Below the pieces are notes generated by a model, which ran no database searches, was not told where the DNA came from, and saw nothing but the letters and a program-made list of their open reading frames with translations. 64,000 nt of DNA from Acidobacteriota bacterium. Lineage in GTDB: Bacteria > Acidobacteriota > Vicinamibacteria > Vicinamibacterales > CAVVIG01. Below are positions 45,093-54,198 of this stretch, piece by piece. The stretch covers positions 186,001 through 250,000 of the forward strand of contig JADZED010000027.1 of assembly GCA_020850715.1 (NCBI GenBank). Direction: 5' to 3'. Positions within the stretch are counted from its first letter, which is position 1, and every line of letters starts with the position of its first letter. A program made the translations under genes and the position numbers.

Positions 45093-47552
45093 TCACGCCG
45101 GCAGGTAGTGCAGCAGCTTCAGGATGTCCGAGAACACCCCCATCGCCGTCACGTCGGCGCCCGCGCCCGGCCCCTGCACCACCAGCGGCGTCCGCGCGTA
45201 GCGCTTGGTCGTGAACGCGATGATGTTGTCGCTCCCCTTTGTCGTGGCGAACGGGTGATCGCGCGGAAATTCCTTGACGCCGGCGCGGGCCCGGCTGCCC
45301 TCGAGCGTGCCGACGTAGCGCAGCACCGAGGTGCGCGCCCGCGCGCGCTGCAGGCGCGCCGCCATCCGGCCGTCGTACCGGGCATAGGCGTCGAAGAAGC
45401 GGTCGGAGAACGGACCGCGCGCGAGCCCCTTCGGCACCAGGCTGTCCGCCTTCACGTCCCCGATCTCCATCTGCGAGCCGCTCTGGCGCGCCAGGATCAG
45501 CAGCTTGCGCGCGACGTCCTCGCCCGAGAGATCCTCGCGCGGGTCCGGCTCGGTGAAGCCGAGCTCGAGCGCCTGCTTCACGAGCGCGCTGAACGGCACG
45601 CTGCCGTCGAACGCGTTGAAGAGGTAGCTGAGCGTGCCGGAGAAGATCCCCTCCACCTTCACGATCTCGTCGCCGCTGAAGATCAGATCGCGCAGCGTCG
45701 ACATCACCGGCAGGCCGGCGCCGACGTTCGCCTCGTAGAGGAAGTGCTTCTGGCGCGCGCGCAGCAGCTCCACCAGCGCCGCGTAGCGTTTCCACGGCAG
45801 CACGTTCGCCCGCTTGTTGGGCGTGATGATGTGGAGATTCGCGTTGACGAACGCGGGATACGCGTCGACGACGCTGTCGTGCGCCGTGCAGTCGACCAGC
45901 GCCGCGTTGGTCAGCTCGAGGCCGGCGATCTCGCGCGCCAGCGCGATCGGATCCATCTTCCGCCGCGACGCGGCGAGCTCCTCCCGCCAGCGCGCGAGGT
46001 TGATCCCGCGCGGATCCAGCACGAACCGCCGGCTGTTGGCGATGCCGACGACCGAGACGTCGAACCCCTGCGTCCGCAGGTACCCGCGCTGCTGGTGCAG
46101 CTGCGTCAGGAGCGCCCCGCCGATGTTGCCGACGCCGACCACGACCAGCGCGAGCCGCGTGCGCGTCTCGAAGAACGCCTGGTGCACCACGTTCAGCGCG
46201 CGCACCTGCTGGGCGGTGTCGACGACACACGAGATGTTGCGCTCGGACGCCCCCTGCGCGATCGCGCTGATGTTGATGTTGTGCCGGCCGAGCGCACCGA
46301 AGAACTTGCCGGCCACGCCGGGACGCCCCTTCATGCCGTCGCCGACCACGGCGATGATCGACTGGTCGCCCTTCTCGTCGAGCGAGGTCAGCCGGTGCTG
46401 CAGCTCGAACCGGAACTCGCGGCGCACCGCCTCGATCGCGCGCGCGGCGTCGGCCGAGCGCACGGCAAAGCAGATCGTGTGCTCCGAGGAGGCCTGCGAG
46501 ATCAGGATCACGTTGACCCCGCCGGCCGCCAGCGCGCGGAACAGCCGTTCGGCGATCCCCGGCACGCCGACCATGCTCAGGCCGCGCAGCGTGAGCAGCG
46601 CGAGGTCGGCCACCGACGTAATCCCCTTCGCGAGCTGCCCGCCGTCTCCCTTCGTCCGGGAGATCAGCGTGCCCGGCGCGGCCGGATTGAGCGTGTTCCT
46701 GATGAGCAGCGGGATGTTCTTCGACACCGCGGGCGCGATCGTCGCCGAGTGGAGCACCTTCGCGCCGAAGTACGACAGCTCCATCGCCTCTTCGTAGCTC
46801 ACGTGCGGCAGGACGAACGCCGATTCGACGGCGCGCGGATCGGCGCTCAGCACGCCGTCGACATCGGTCCAGATCTCGACGGCGTCGGCCCCGACCGCCG
46901 CGCCCACGATCGCCGCGGTGTAATCCGACCCGTTCCGACCGATCGTCGTCGTCTGGCCGTCGGCGGTCGCGCCGATGAAGCCGGTCACGACCGGGATGAT
47001 CGGCCGGCGGCGGCGCACCAGCGGGAGCAGCGCCTTGCGCGTCTGCCGGTTGGTGCGGTCGAAGATCACCTCCGCCTGCGTGAACTGGTCGCCGGTCGCG
47101 ATGAATGCGCGCGCGTCCATGAAGCGGCTCGGGTGCGACCGCTGCAGGTAGGCCGCTACGATGGCCGCCGACAGCCGCTCGCCGAAGCTGGCGACCATGT
47201 CGAACGCGCGCGGGGGGCAATGGCCGAGCAGGCGGATGCCCTGGAGCGCGTCGCGCAGCTCGCCCAGCAGCGCGTCGACCTGCCGGCGGACGCGCGTCGC
47301 GCCGCGGCGGCCGAGCAGGTCGTCGAGGGCGGCGTGATGACGCCTGGCGATCTTCGCGGCCGCGGCATCCGCGCGGCGGTCGCGCTGTTCCGCGAGCCGC
47401 GCCGCCCCGAGCAGCGCGTTGGTGACGTCCTGGAAGGCGGAGATGACGAGAATCACCGGCTCCTGCCGGGCCTGGTCGAGGACGATGCGGACGACGCCGC
47501 GGACGCGATCGGGCGTGGCGAGCGAGGAGCCGCCGAACTTGAGCACTCTCAT
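45093..47552 (-). CDS. thrA: Bifunctional aspartate kinase / homoserine dehydrogenase I
   Basis: 819 residues. Phosphorylates aspartate and reduces aspartate semialdehyde to homoserine, the first and third steps of the threonine/methionine branch. The N-terminal kinase begins KFGGSSLATPDRVRGV and has TIGRNGSDYTAAIVGAA; two ACT domains in the middle (about 315-460) would bind threonine; the dehydrogenase starts with VVVGVGNIGGALLTQL near 470, with GLNLARW-type and EANVGAGLPVMSTLRDL segments. Length matches E. coli ThrA. A TACAGT box lies 16 bases before the ATG. Confidence 0.95.
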   Translation of the reverse strand: MRVLKFGGSSLATPDRVRGVVRIVLDQARQEPVILVISAFQDVTNALLGAARLAEQRDRRADAAAAKIARRHHAALDDLLGRRGATRVRRQVDALLGELRDALQGIRLLGHCPPRAFDMVASFGERLSAAIVAAYLQRSHPSRFMDARAFIATGDQFTQAEVIFDRTNRQTRKALLPLVRRRRPIIPVVTGFIGATADGQTTTIGRNGSDYTAAIVGAAVGADAVEIWTDVDGVLSADPRAVESAFVLPHVSYEEAMELSYFGAKVLHSATIAPAVSKNIPLLIRNTLNPAAPGTLISRTKGDGGQLAKGITSVADLALLTLRGLSMVGVPGIAERLFRALAAGGVNVILISQASSEHTICFAVRSADAARAIEAVRREFRFELQHRLTSLDEKGDQSIIAVVGDGMKGRPGVAGKFFGALGRHNINISAIAQGASERNISCVVDTAQQVRALNVVHQAFFETRTRLALVVVGVGNIGGALLTQLHQQRGYLRTQGFDVSVVGIANSRRFVLDPRGINLARWREELAASRRKMDPIALAREIAGLELTNAALVDCTAHDSVVDAYPAFVNANLHIITPNKRANVLPWKRYAALVELLRARQKHFLYEANVGAGLPVMSTLRDLIFSGDEIVKVEGIFSGTLSYLFNAFDGSVPFSALVKQALELGFTEPDPREDLSGEDVARKLLILARQSGSQMEIGDVKADSLVPKGLARGPFSDRFFDAYARYDGRMAARLQRARARTSVLRYVGTLEGSRARAGVKEFPRDHPFATTKGSDNIIAFTTKRYARTPLVVQGPGAGADVTAMGVFSDILKLLHYLPA

Positions 47553-47624
47553 GGGATGTCGGGTCTTTACTGTATCAGGTTGGGTCGGGTCGCTCCGTCG
47601 GCCGCCGTCCGGCCGGGCCTGGCG

Positions 47625-48351
47625 TCAGCCGGCCGTCCTTCCGCGCCGCATCGCCAGCCAGATCGCCGTCGCGAACGCCGCGGCGGCAACCATCAGGGTC
47701 GCGCCGGACAGCTTCAAGGTGCCGGAGCGAATCGACTCGGCCTCCATCCGCACCTCGAGCGCGGCCGGCACTCCCCTCAGCCGATCGCGCGGCGGCTGCT
47801 CCCACACGAGGACGTTCCCCCCGCTGCGGGAGGTCGACCGTGTTGCGAAACGTGATCCGGCTCGGCACGTGCAGCCGGAAGGCCGCGATCTCCTCGCCGT
47901 CCCATCCCCCTCGGCAGGCCGCGCGCGCCCGGCCGGCCCTCCGACCGTCTGGCGGCACACGAAACCCCGGGTGTCGCGACGGCGCTCGCATGACGACCAG
48001 GCGAAGCGCGGCGCCTCATGCAGCCGCCGCACGTCGGGCACCTCCACCCGCGGCGTGCAGGTACCGCCGCCCGTGGCGGCGCGCGGGGCGGCCGACGCGG
48101 GCGGCGTGCGACACCGGCGTCTCGAACAGCACTCGGAGCCCATCGTCCATCGTCGCCGAGAGCGAGGGCTCGATCGCGGTGCCGTGCAGCGCGTTGAAGG
48201 CGGCGACCGAGCTGTTGACGTGGACGATGGCGCTGCCGTCGAGATGCATGTCCTCCTCGTACTCGTACTGGCGGGAGAGGCCGGCGGGAGAGAGACCGCA
48301 CGCGGCGGCCGCCGCTGCGAGCAGCAGCGTGCCGGGCGCGCGGATCCGCAT
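47625..48351 (-). pseudogene. Frameshifted lipoprotein-like gene upstream of polA
   Basis: Reading minus from ATG 48351, a signal with a possible lipobox Cys (AAAAAACGLS) leads into EYEEDMHLDGSAIVHVNSSV and SATMDDGLRVLFETPVSHAARVG. Protein-like sequence then continues in another frame (RVEVPDVRRLHEAPRFAW, GFVCRQTVGG), returns to the first (GEEIAAFRLHVPSRITFRN), and ends in the second with a C-terminal membrane helix (MVAAAAFATAIWLAMRRG) stopping at 47625. At least three frame changes are needed. Either a decaying gene or clustered sequencing indels in GC-rich DNA; the ordered, still-recognisable segments argue for recent loss or for errors. Confidence 0.65.
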
Positions 48352-48363
48352 TGGCGCCGATGA

Positions 48364-48369
48364 TATAGT
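48364..48369 (+). promoter_or_regulatory. -10 box TATAGT before polA
   Basis: TATAGT in an AT-rich stretch, 18 bases before the ATG at 48388. The leader would be about 11 bases and lacks a ribosome site. Confidence 0.5.
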
Positions 48370-48387
48370 AAAAATTTCCCGCGCTCG

Positions 48388-51072
48388 ATGGCCGCCAAGC
48401 CGCTCGTCTACCTCATCGACGGAAGCTCCCAGATGTACCGCGCGTTCCACGCGCCGGTCCGCACCGCCGACGGGGGCATCCTCCGCAACGCCCACGGCCG
48501 GCCGACCAACGCGGTCTACATCTTCGTCACGATGCTGCGGAAGCTGCTGAACGATTTCGAGCCGCAGTACATCGCCGCGTCCTTCGACCTGCCGGGCCGC
48601 ACCTTCCGCGACGATCTGTCGGCCGACTACAAGGCGAATCGCGCGCCGATGCCCGACGAGCTCGCCGTGCAGATCCCGATGGTGCACGCGGCGTGCGAGG
48701 CGCTCGGCGTGCCGATCCTGACCTCGGAGCGCTACGAAGCCGACGACGTGATCGGGACGCTGGCGCTGAAGGCGGTCGCCGCCGGCTTCGACGCCGCGAT
48801 CGTCACGATGGACAAGGACTTCTTCCAGCTCGTCGGCGCCGGCATCCGCGTCTTCAATCCCAGGGACGAGGGCACGTGGTACGACGAGGAGGGGGTGAAG
48901 GAGAAGTTCGGCGTCGCGCCCGCCCAGGTGGTGGACGTGCTGGCGTTGATGGGCGACGCGATCGACAACATCAAGGGGGTGCCGGGCATCGGCGAGAAGG
49001 GGGCGCGCGATCTCATCACGCAGTACGGCGATCTCGAGACCCTGCTCGCGCACGCCGCCGATGTGAAGGGCAAGCGCGCGCGGGACGGGCTCCTCGCGCA
49101 CGCCGCCGATGCGCGCGACAGCCGCGAGCTGGCGCGCCTCCGCACCGACGTGCCGGTGGCGTTCGATCCGGAGGCGCTGCGCTATCGCGGCGCGTCGCGC
49201 GAGCGCTGCTTCGAGATCTTCAGCGAGCTCGGGTTCCGGACGCTCGTTGCCGAATATGCGCCGACCGCCGACGCCGTCGCCAGGGACTACCGCCTCGTCT
49301 CCGGCGTGGAGGAGGTGCGGGCCCTGGCCGCGCGGCTGCGGGCGGCCGGCGCCTTCGCCCTGCGGGTGATCCCGGATCGGCCGGCCGCGATGCAGGCGGC
49401 GATTGTGGGCCTGGCGTTCTCGACGGCGGCGCGCGACGCCGATTACCTGCCGATCGGCCATCGCGGGCTCGGGGAGGCGGCCGGTCTCGCGGCGCCCTCG
49501 GCGCTCGACGCGCTGCGGCCGGTCCTCGAAGACGCGGCGGTGAAGAAGACCGGCCACGACCTGAAATTCGACGCGATCGTCCTGGCGCGGCACGGCGTGA
49601 CGCTCCGCGGCCTCGACATCGACACGATGATCGCGAGCTACCTGGTGGACGCCTCGCCGCACGGCCTCGAGGATCTCGCGCTCGAGCATGCGAAGTACAA
49701 GGCGCTCAGCGAGGAAGACGTGTGCGGCCGCGGAGGGAAGGCCGTGTCGATGGGCGATCTGCCGGCGGAGGCGGCGCTCACCTTCGCGTGCGAACGCGCC
49801 GATCTGGCCGGCCAGCTCGGGCCGATCCTGTCGGCGCGGCTGCGGGACACGGAGCTCACCGGGCTCTACGAGACGATCGAGCGGCCGCTCATCCCGGTGC
49901 TCGTGGCGGTGGAGCGCGCCGGCGTGCGCATCGATCGGGACGAGCTGGCGCGGCAGGCGCGCCGGATCGAGCAGGAACTGGCGTCGCGGCAGGCGCAGAT
50001 CTACGGGCTCGCGGGCGAGGAGTTCAACATCAACTCCCCCAAGCAGCTCTCGGCGATCCTCTTCGAGAAGCTCGCGCTGCCGACGCTGCAGCGCGGCGGC
50101 AGGATGTCGACGGCGGTCGAGGTGCTCGAGGAGCTGGCGCTCGGCCACGAGCTGCCGCGGCTGATCCTCGACTGGCGCGCCCTGGCCAAGCTGAAAGGCA
50201 CCTATCTCGACGCGCTGCCGCAGCTGGTGAACCCCGAGACCGGCCGCGTCCACACCTGCTTCAACCAGGCGGTCGCCGCCACCGGACGGCTGAGCAGCAG
50301 CGATCCGAACCTGCAGAACATTCCGATCCGCACCGAGCTCGGACGCGAGATCCGCCGCGCGTTCGTCGCCGGGCCGGGGCGGCGGCTCATCTCGGCCGAT
50401 TATTCGCAGATCGAGTTCCGCGTGCTGGCGCACATGGCCGGCGATCCGTTTCTCATCAATGCGTTCCGCGAGGGGGCCGACTTCCACGCGCGGACGGCGC
50501 TGAAGATCTTCGGCGCCGCCTCGGGGCGCAACCCGCACGAGCTGCGCGCCAAGGCGAAGATGGTCAACTACGCGCTGCTGTACGGCAAGACGTCGTTCAC
50601 GCTGGCGCGCGACATCGGGGTGACGCCGCAGGCGGCGCAGGAGTTCATCGACGCCTACTTCGCCGGGTTCCCGAACGTCCGCGGTTTTCTCGATCGCACC
50701 ATCGCCCAGGCGCGCGCGTCCGGCGTGGTGAAGACGCTGTTCGGGCGGCGGCGGCTCGTGCCCGACCTCAACAGCCGCGATTTTCAGCGGCGCAGCCAGG
50801 CCGAGCGCTACGCGGTGAACATGCCGATCCAGGGCACCGCGGCCGACATCATGAAGCGCGCGATGATCGCCGTCCACGACGCGCTCGCGCCGCGCGGGGA
50901 CGCGCGCATGATCCTCACGGTGCACGACGAGCTGCTGTTCGAGGTGGACCGCGAGCGGGTCGAGGACGTCTCGGCGATCGTGCGGGCGTGCATGCAGGGC
51001 GCCGCCGATCTCGCCGTGCCGCTCACGGTCGACATCGGGATCGGCGGGAACTGGAAGGACGCCAAGCCGTAG
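48388..51072 (+). CDS. polA: DNA polymerase I
   Basis: 894 residues. 5'-nuclease domain at 1 to about 290 (LIDGSSQMYRAFHA, YEADDVIGTLA, TMDKDFFQLV, GVPGIGEKGA), a 3'-5' exonuclease-like domain, then the polymerase domain with motif A SADYSQIEFRVLAH, O-helix KMVNYALLYGKTSFTLA and motif C TVHDELLFEV. Two departures: the proofreading DxE of the exonuclease is replaced (FALRVIPD), so editing is probably lost, though HDLKFDA and LDIDTMIASYLVD remain. The O-helix aromatic that is Phe762 in E. coli is Tyr728. Convergent with the next gene, stop to stop. Confidence 0.96.
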   Translation: MAAKPLVYLIDGSSQMYRAFHAPVRTADGGILRNAHGRPTNAVYIFVTMLRKLLNDFEPQYIAASFDLPGRTFRDDLSADYKANRAPMPDELAVQIPMVHAACEALGVPILTSERYEADDVIGTLALKAVAAGFDAAIVTMDKDFFQLVGAGIRVFNPRDEGTWYDEEGVKEKFGVAPAQVVDVLALMGDAIDNIKGVPGIGEKGARDLITQYGDLETLLAHAADVKGKRARDGLLAHAADARDSRELARLRTDVPVAFDPEALRYRGASRERCFEIFSELGFRTLVAEYAPTADAVARDYRLVSGVEEVRALAARLRAAGAFALRVIPDRPAAMQAAIVGLAFSTAARDADYLPIGHRGLGEAAGLAAPSALDALRPVLEDAAVKKTGHDLKFDAIVLARHGVTLRGLDIDTMIASYLVDASPHGLEDLALEHAKYKALSEEDVCGRGGKAVSMGDLPAEAALTFACERADLAGQLGPILSARLRDTELTGLYETIERPLIPVLVAVERAGVRIDRDELARQARRIEQELASRQAQIYGLAGEEFNINSPKQLSAILFEKLALPTLQRGGRMSTAVEVLEELALGHELPRLILDWRALAKLKGTYLDALPQLVNPETGRVHTCFNQAVAATGRLSSSDPNLQNIPIRTELGREIRRAFVAGPGRRLISADYSQIEFRVLAHMAGDPFLINAFREGADFHARTALKIFGAASGRNPHELRAKAKMVNYALLYGKTSFTLARDIGVTPQAAQEFIDAYFAGFPNVRGFLDRTIAQARASGVVKTLFGRRRLVPDLNSRDFQRRSQAERYAVNMPIQGTAADIMKRAMIAVHDALAPRGDARMILTVHDELLFEVDRERVEDVSAIVRACMQGAADLAVPLTVDIGIGGNWKDAKP

Positions 51073-51876
51073 CTATTTCGTCCAGAGCGCCTTGAACGCC
51101 TCCCACGCCGTCGCCACCTGTTCGACCGGCTGATTCAGCGCTTTCGCGCGCTCGGGGGCGATGCCGGTCAGCACGAGCCGATCGATGTCCGCCCTCAACG
51201 CGGCGCCGTGGTCCGGCGCCAGCGGCGCACGCACCCAGCCCGCCTGCGCCGCCTCCCACGCCGCCTGCAGGTCGCCGGCGCCCCGCGCGGCGGCGGCCAG
51301 CCAGTAGGACGCCGCAGCGCTGCCGGGCTGGAACGTGAGCTCCGCCTTCATGCGCTCGCGGATCCGCTCGTAGCGCGGCTCCCGCTCGATGTCCGGGCGC
51401 GTGCGCGCATCGCGATCGATGGCCGTTGCCCACCACTCGAGCACCGACTCGCGCATGCCGGCCGCCGTCGGGTCGGCGCCGGCGAGCACCGACTCGAACA
51501 CGCCGGCCGCGCTTCCGTACTCGCCATCGAAGTACAGCGCCTCGCCGAGGCCGATGATGTACTCGGTGCGCTCGCGCGCGGAGAGCTCCTGCGGATCGAC
51601 GCGGCGGAGACGCGCGTGCGCGCCGGCGAGGTCCTCGGCGGCCGCCGTCTCGCGGTACCGCTCCAGGTAGGCGCGCGCGCCGATCAGATCCGCACTGTCG
51701 GCCCATGCGGCGGTGCTTCGCGCCGCATCGGCCGCCGCGGCGGCGGCCGTGAAGTTCCGTTCGTTGTAGAAGGTCCGCGCCTGCGCGAGCGCGTCGACCT
51801 TCTGCGCCCGGACGCCCGGCGCGCCCAGCAGCCAGCACGCGGCCGCAAGGGCGCACGTGAGCCTGCCTGCTGCCAT
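51073..51876 (-). CDS. Secreted TPR-like protein of unknown function
   Basis: 267 residues. Signal peptide to about residue 25 (GVRAQ). The rest is helical with TPR-like pairs (ALAQARTFYNERNFTAAAAA, ALYFDGEYGSAAGVFESVLA, YWLAAAARGAGDLQAAWEAA), consistent with a periplasmic protein-interaction scaffold. No specific family recognised. Leaderless start at ATG 51876. Its stop abuts that of polA with no gap. Confidence 0.75.
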   Translation of the reverse strand: MAAGRLTCALAAACWLLGAPGVRAQKVDALAQARTFYNERNFTAAAAAADAARSTAAWADSADLIGARAYLERYRETAAAEDLAGAHARLRRVDPQELSARERTEYIIGLGEALYFDGEYGSAAGVFESVLAGADPTAAGMRESVLEWWATAIDRDARTRPDIEREPRYERIRERMKAELTFQPGSAAASYWLAAAARGAGDLQAAWEAAQAGWVRAPLAPDHGAALRADIDRLVLTGIAPERAKALNQPVEQVATAWEAFKALWTK

Positions 51877-51882
51877 CGATCG

Positions 51883-51888
51883 ATGGTA
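51883..51888 (-). promoter_or_regulatory. -10 box TACCAT, six bases before the TPR-like gene
   Basis: Minus-strand TACCAT, 6-base gap, ATG at 51876; no ribosome site. Confidence 0.5.
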
Positions 51889-51955
51889 GCACAGCGCGCG
51901 GCCCCTCTAAGTTGATGGCGATGAGCGGGTTATGCCGCGCGGCGAACGCATTTGG

Positions 51956-51961
51956 TACAAT
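51956..51961 (+). promoter_or_regulatory. -10 box TACAAT, eight bases before pcnB
   Basis: TACAAT, 8-base gap, ATG at 51970; no ribosome site, so leaderless or nearly so. Confidence 0.5.
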
Positions 51962-51969
51962 GCCGCCAA

Positions 51970-53286
51970 ATGCCCGAACCGCGGATCGTTCCCCGCGCGG
52001 CGCACTCGCTGTCGCGGCGCGACATCGATCCCGACGCCCTCAAGGTGCTCCATCGCCTGCGCGCCGGCGAGCACCTCGCCTATCTGGTGGGCGGCAGCGT
52101 GCGCGATCTGCTGCTCGGACGCCGGCCGAAGGACTTCGACATCGGAACCTCGGCGCACCCCTATCAGGTGAAGAAGCTGTTCCGGAACTGCTGGATCATC
52201 GGCCGCCGCTTCCGGCTGGCGCACGTGCGCTTCGGCCCGAAGGTGATCGAGGTGGCAACCTTCCGCCGGCAGATCGCGCCCGGCGAGGAGATCGTCCAGG
52301 ACGGCGTCCCGGCACCCGATCCGACGACGCCGGAAGGCGAGCACCTCATCCATCACGACAACACGTTCGGCACGCCGGCCGAGGACGCATTCCGGCGCGA
52401 CTTCACGATCAACGCGCTCTTCTACGACATCGCGACCTTCTCGATCATCGACTATGTCGGCGGCCTGGCCGATCTGCGCGAGGGGGTGGTGCGCGCGATC
52501 GGCGATCCCGGCGTGCGGATGTGCGAGGATCCGGTGCGGATGCTGCGCGCCGTCGCGCTGGCCGCGCGCCTGAACTTCCGGATCGACGAGCCGGTCCTGC
52601 GGGCGATTCGCGCCCATCGCCACGAGATCGCCAGGAGCGCGCCGCCGCGGCTGCTCGAGGAGTACTACAAGATCCTGCGGAACGGCGCGGCCGAGCAGAC
52701 CTTCCGCACCCTCGCCGAGCTCGGGCTGCTCGAGCCGATCTCGATGGAGCTGCACCGCGGCGCCGCCGATCCGCTGTGGACCTCGCTTGCCGAAGTGGAC
52801 GCGTACCGGCAGACCTTCGAGTCGGCTCCCGACACGCTCACAAACCCGATCCTGATGGGGAGCCTCCTGCTCCCGCTCGGCATCTCGCTCTATCCGCCGC
52901 GGCCCGCGGCCCCCGCGGGCGAACCCGAGCGCCGCCATCCTCCGCTGCCGAAGCTCGGCGATCTGCCGCTCGCGCGGCGCGACGTGGAGCGGCTGCGGCA
53001 GGTCATCACGCTGCAGCGGCGCCTGCGCGATCCCGGCGCCAGCCCGCGCGCGCAGCGGGCGCTCGTGCACCGCAGCGTGTTTCGCGACGCGCTGACATGG
53101 CTCGAGATCCACGGCCGCGCGCCCGAACTGGTCGCGCACTGGCAGGCGCTCGCCGCCGAAGCCGCCGGCGCGCTGCCCGCCGTGGAGCCCCCGGAGGACC
53201 AGGCCGGCGGGCCGGTGCCGCTCAGGCGCAAGCGCCGGCGGCGCAGGGGCCGGCGGCGCGGCGGATCCCGGCCCGCGCCGCAGTAG
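51970..53286 (+). CDS. pcnB: Poly(A) polymerase I / CCA-adding family nucleotidyltransferase
   Basis: 438 residues. Class II nucleotidyltransferase: YLVGGSVRDLLLGRRPKDFDIGT with the catalytic carboxylates, then IIGRRFRLAHVRFG, the segment that distinguishes PcnB poly(A) polymerases from CCA-adding enzymes, and RRDFTINALFYD. A helical body follows, and the C-terminus is a strongly basic tail (RRKRRRRRGRRRGG) typical of PcnB. It would adenylate RNA 3' ends to promote decay. The start is the ATG at 51970 after a -10 box; an upstream in-frame GTG is unlikely. Confidence 0.9.
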   Translation: MPEPRIVPRAAHSLSRRDIDPDALKVLHRLRAGEHLAYLVGGSVRDLLLGRRPKDFDIGTSAHPYQVKKLFRNCWIIGRRFRLAHVRFGPKVIEVATFRRQIAPGEEIVQDGVPAPDPTTPEGEHLIHHDNTFGTPAEDAFRRDFTINALFYDIATFSIIDYVGGLADLREGVVRAIGDPGVRMCEDPVRMLRAVALAARLNFRIDEPVLRAIRAHRHEIARSAPPRLLEEYYKILRNGAAEQTFRTLAELGLLEPISMELHRGAADPLWTSLAEVDAYRQTFESAPDTLTNPILMGSLLLPLGISLYPPRPAAPAGEPERRHPPLPKLGDLPLARRDVERLRQVITLQRRLRDPGASPRAQRALVHRSVFRDALTWLEIHGRAPELVAHWQALAAEAAGALPAVEPPEDQAGGPVPLRRKRRRRRGRRRGGSRPAPQ

Positions 53287-53333
53287 GCCCGGACGCCCAG
53301 CCGAAACCGGGCGCTGCCGCGGCTGAAGCGAGC

Positions 53334-54068
53334 TTACGCGGCGATTTCGTGGATCGTCTTGGAAGGCTTGGCGAGACCGAGCGCAATCAGCAGCCTGATG
53401 AGCGGCCAGGCGGGATCGAGCTCGCTCGGCTTGAAGCTGAACTTCGGGCTGCGGGGATATCCGTGGTGGTTGTTGTGCAGCCCCTCGCCGCCGGTGAGCA
53501 GCGCCAGCGATCGGATGTTCGTCGCGGTGTTGTCGAAGTTCCTGTAGCCGCTGTGATGGCAGAGGCCGTTGATCGAGGACGAGAGCACGAACACGTACAT
53601 GATCGCGTGAAGGCCGGCCGCGAGCAGCCCCCACCAGGGCCCGATCGCCGCGCACAGCAGCGCGGTGCCGGCGAGCAGCCCGACGAGGCCGCGGTCGAAG
53701 ACGTGGCGATCCCACCAGCCCTCCTCGATGTCGCGCGCGTAGCGCGCGACGACGTCGGTCTTGCGGATCTCGCGCGCGTAGTAGAACACGTTCCCGAGCT
53801 GGACCTTCCAGAAGCCCTCGAGGAGCGGGCTGTGCGGATCCCCTTCCTTGTCGGTGAACGCGTGGTGCTTGCGGTGCACCGCCACCCATTCCTTCGTCGA
53901 GAGCCCCGTCGTGAGCCAGAGGCAGCACTTGAACACCCACTCGACCGCCGGGTGCATCGTGAGCGCCATGTGCGTGGCCGTCCGATGCAGGTAGATCGTG
54001 GTGCTGAAGACGGCGATCTGGGTAACGATGGCCGAAGCCACAAGCGCGATGACGAGGGAGATCAGCAA
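53334..54068 (-). CDS. Membrane fatty-acid (acyl-CoA delta-9 type) desaturase
   Basis: 244 residues with four membrane helices. The three histidine boxes of the di-iron desaturases are intact: HRTATH (about 28-33), HRKHH (about 65-69) and HNNHH (about 201-205). Introduces a double bond into acyl chains to control membrane fluidity. Start is a TTG at 54068 with GGAGG eight bases upstream. It is short compared with eukaryotic desaturases but normal for the bacterial branch. Transcribed towards pcnB (convergent). Confidence 0.9.
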   Translation of the reverse strand: MLISLVIALVASAIVTQIAVFSTTIYLHRTATHMALTMHPAVEWVFKCCLWLTTGLSTKEWVAVHRKHHAFTDKEGDPHSPLLEGFWKVQLGNVFYYAREIRKTDVVARYARDIEEGWWDRHVFDRGLVGLLAGTALLCAAIGPWWGLLAAGLHAIMYVFVLSSSINGLCHHSGYRNFDNTATNIRSLALLTGGEGLHNNHHGYPRSPKFSFKPSELDPAWPLIRLLIALGLAKPSKTIHEIAA

Positions 54069-54198
54069 CGCTCACACCTCCGCGGAAGCACTTCCGAGCG
54101 CTCACGCCGAATGGCCTTGGGGGAGAAAAACGCCGAATGGTAGCACAAATGGGCGGGAAGGACCGCCCTTCCCGCCTCTCCTGCCCTGCCCGCCCGCG

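Noticed and set aside
48016-50925. 969-codon frame antisense to polA
   Set aside because: Only its last part, from 48351, is protein-like (first segment of the frameshifted gene); the rest is polA antisense.
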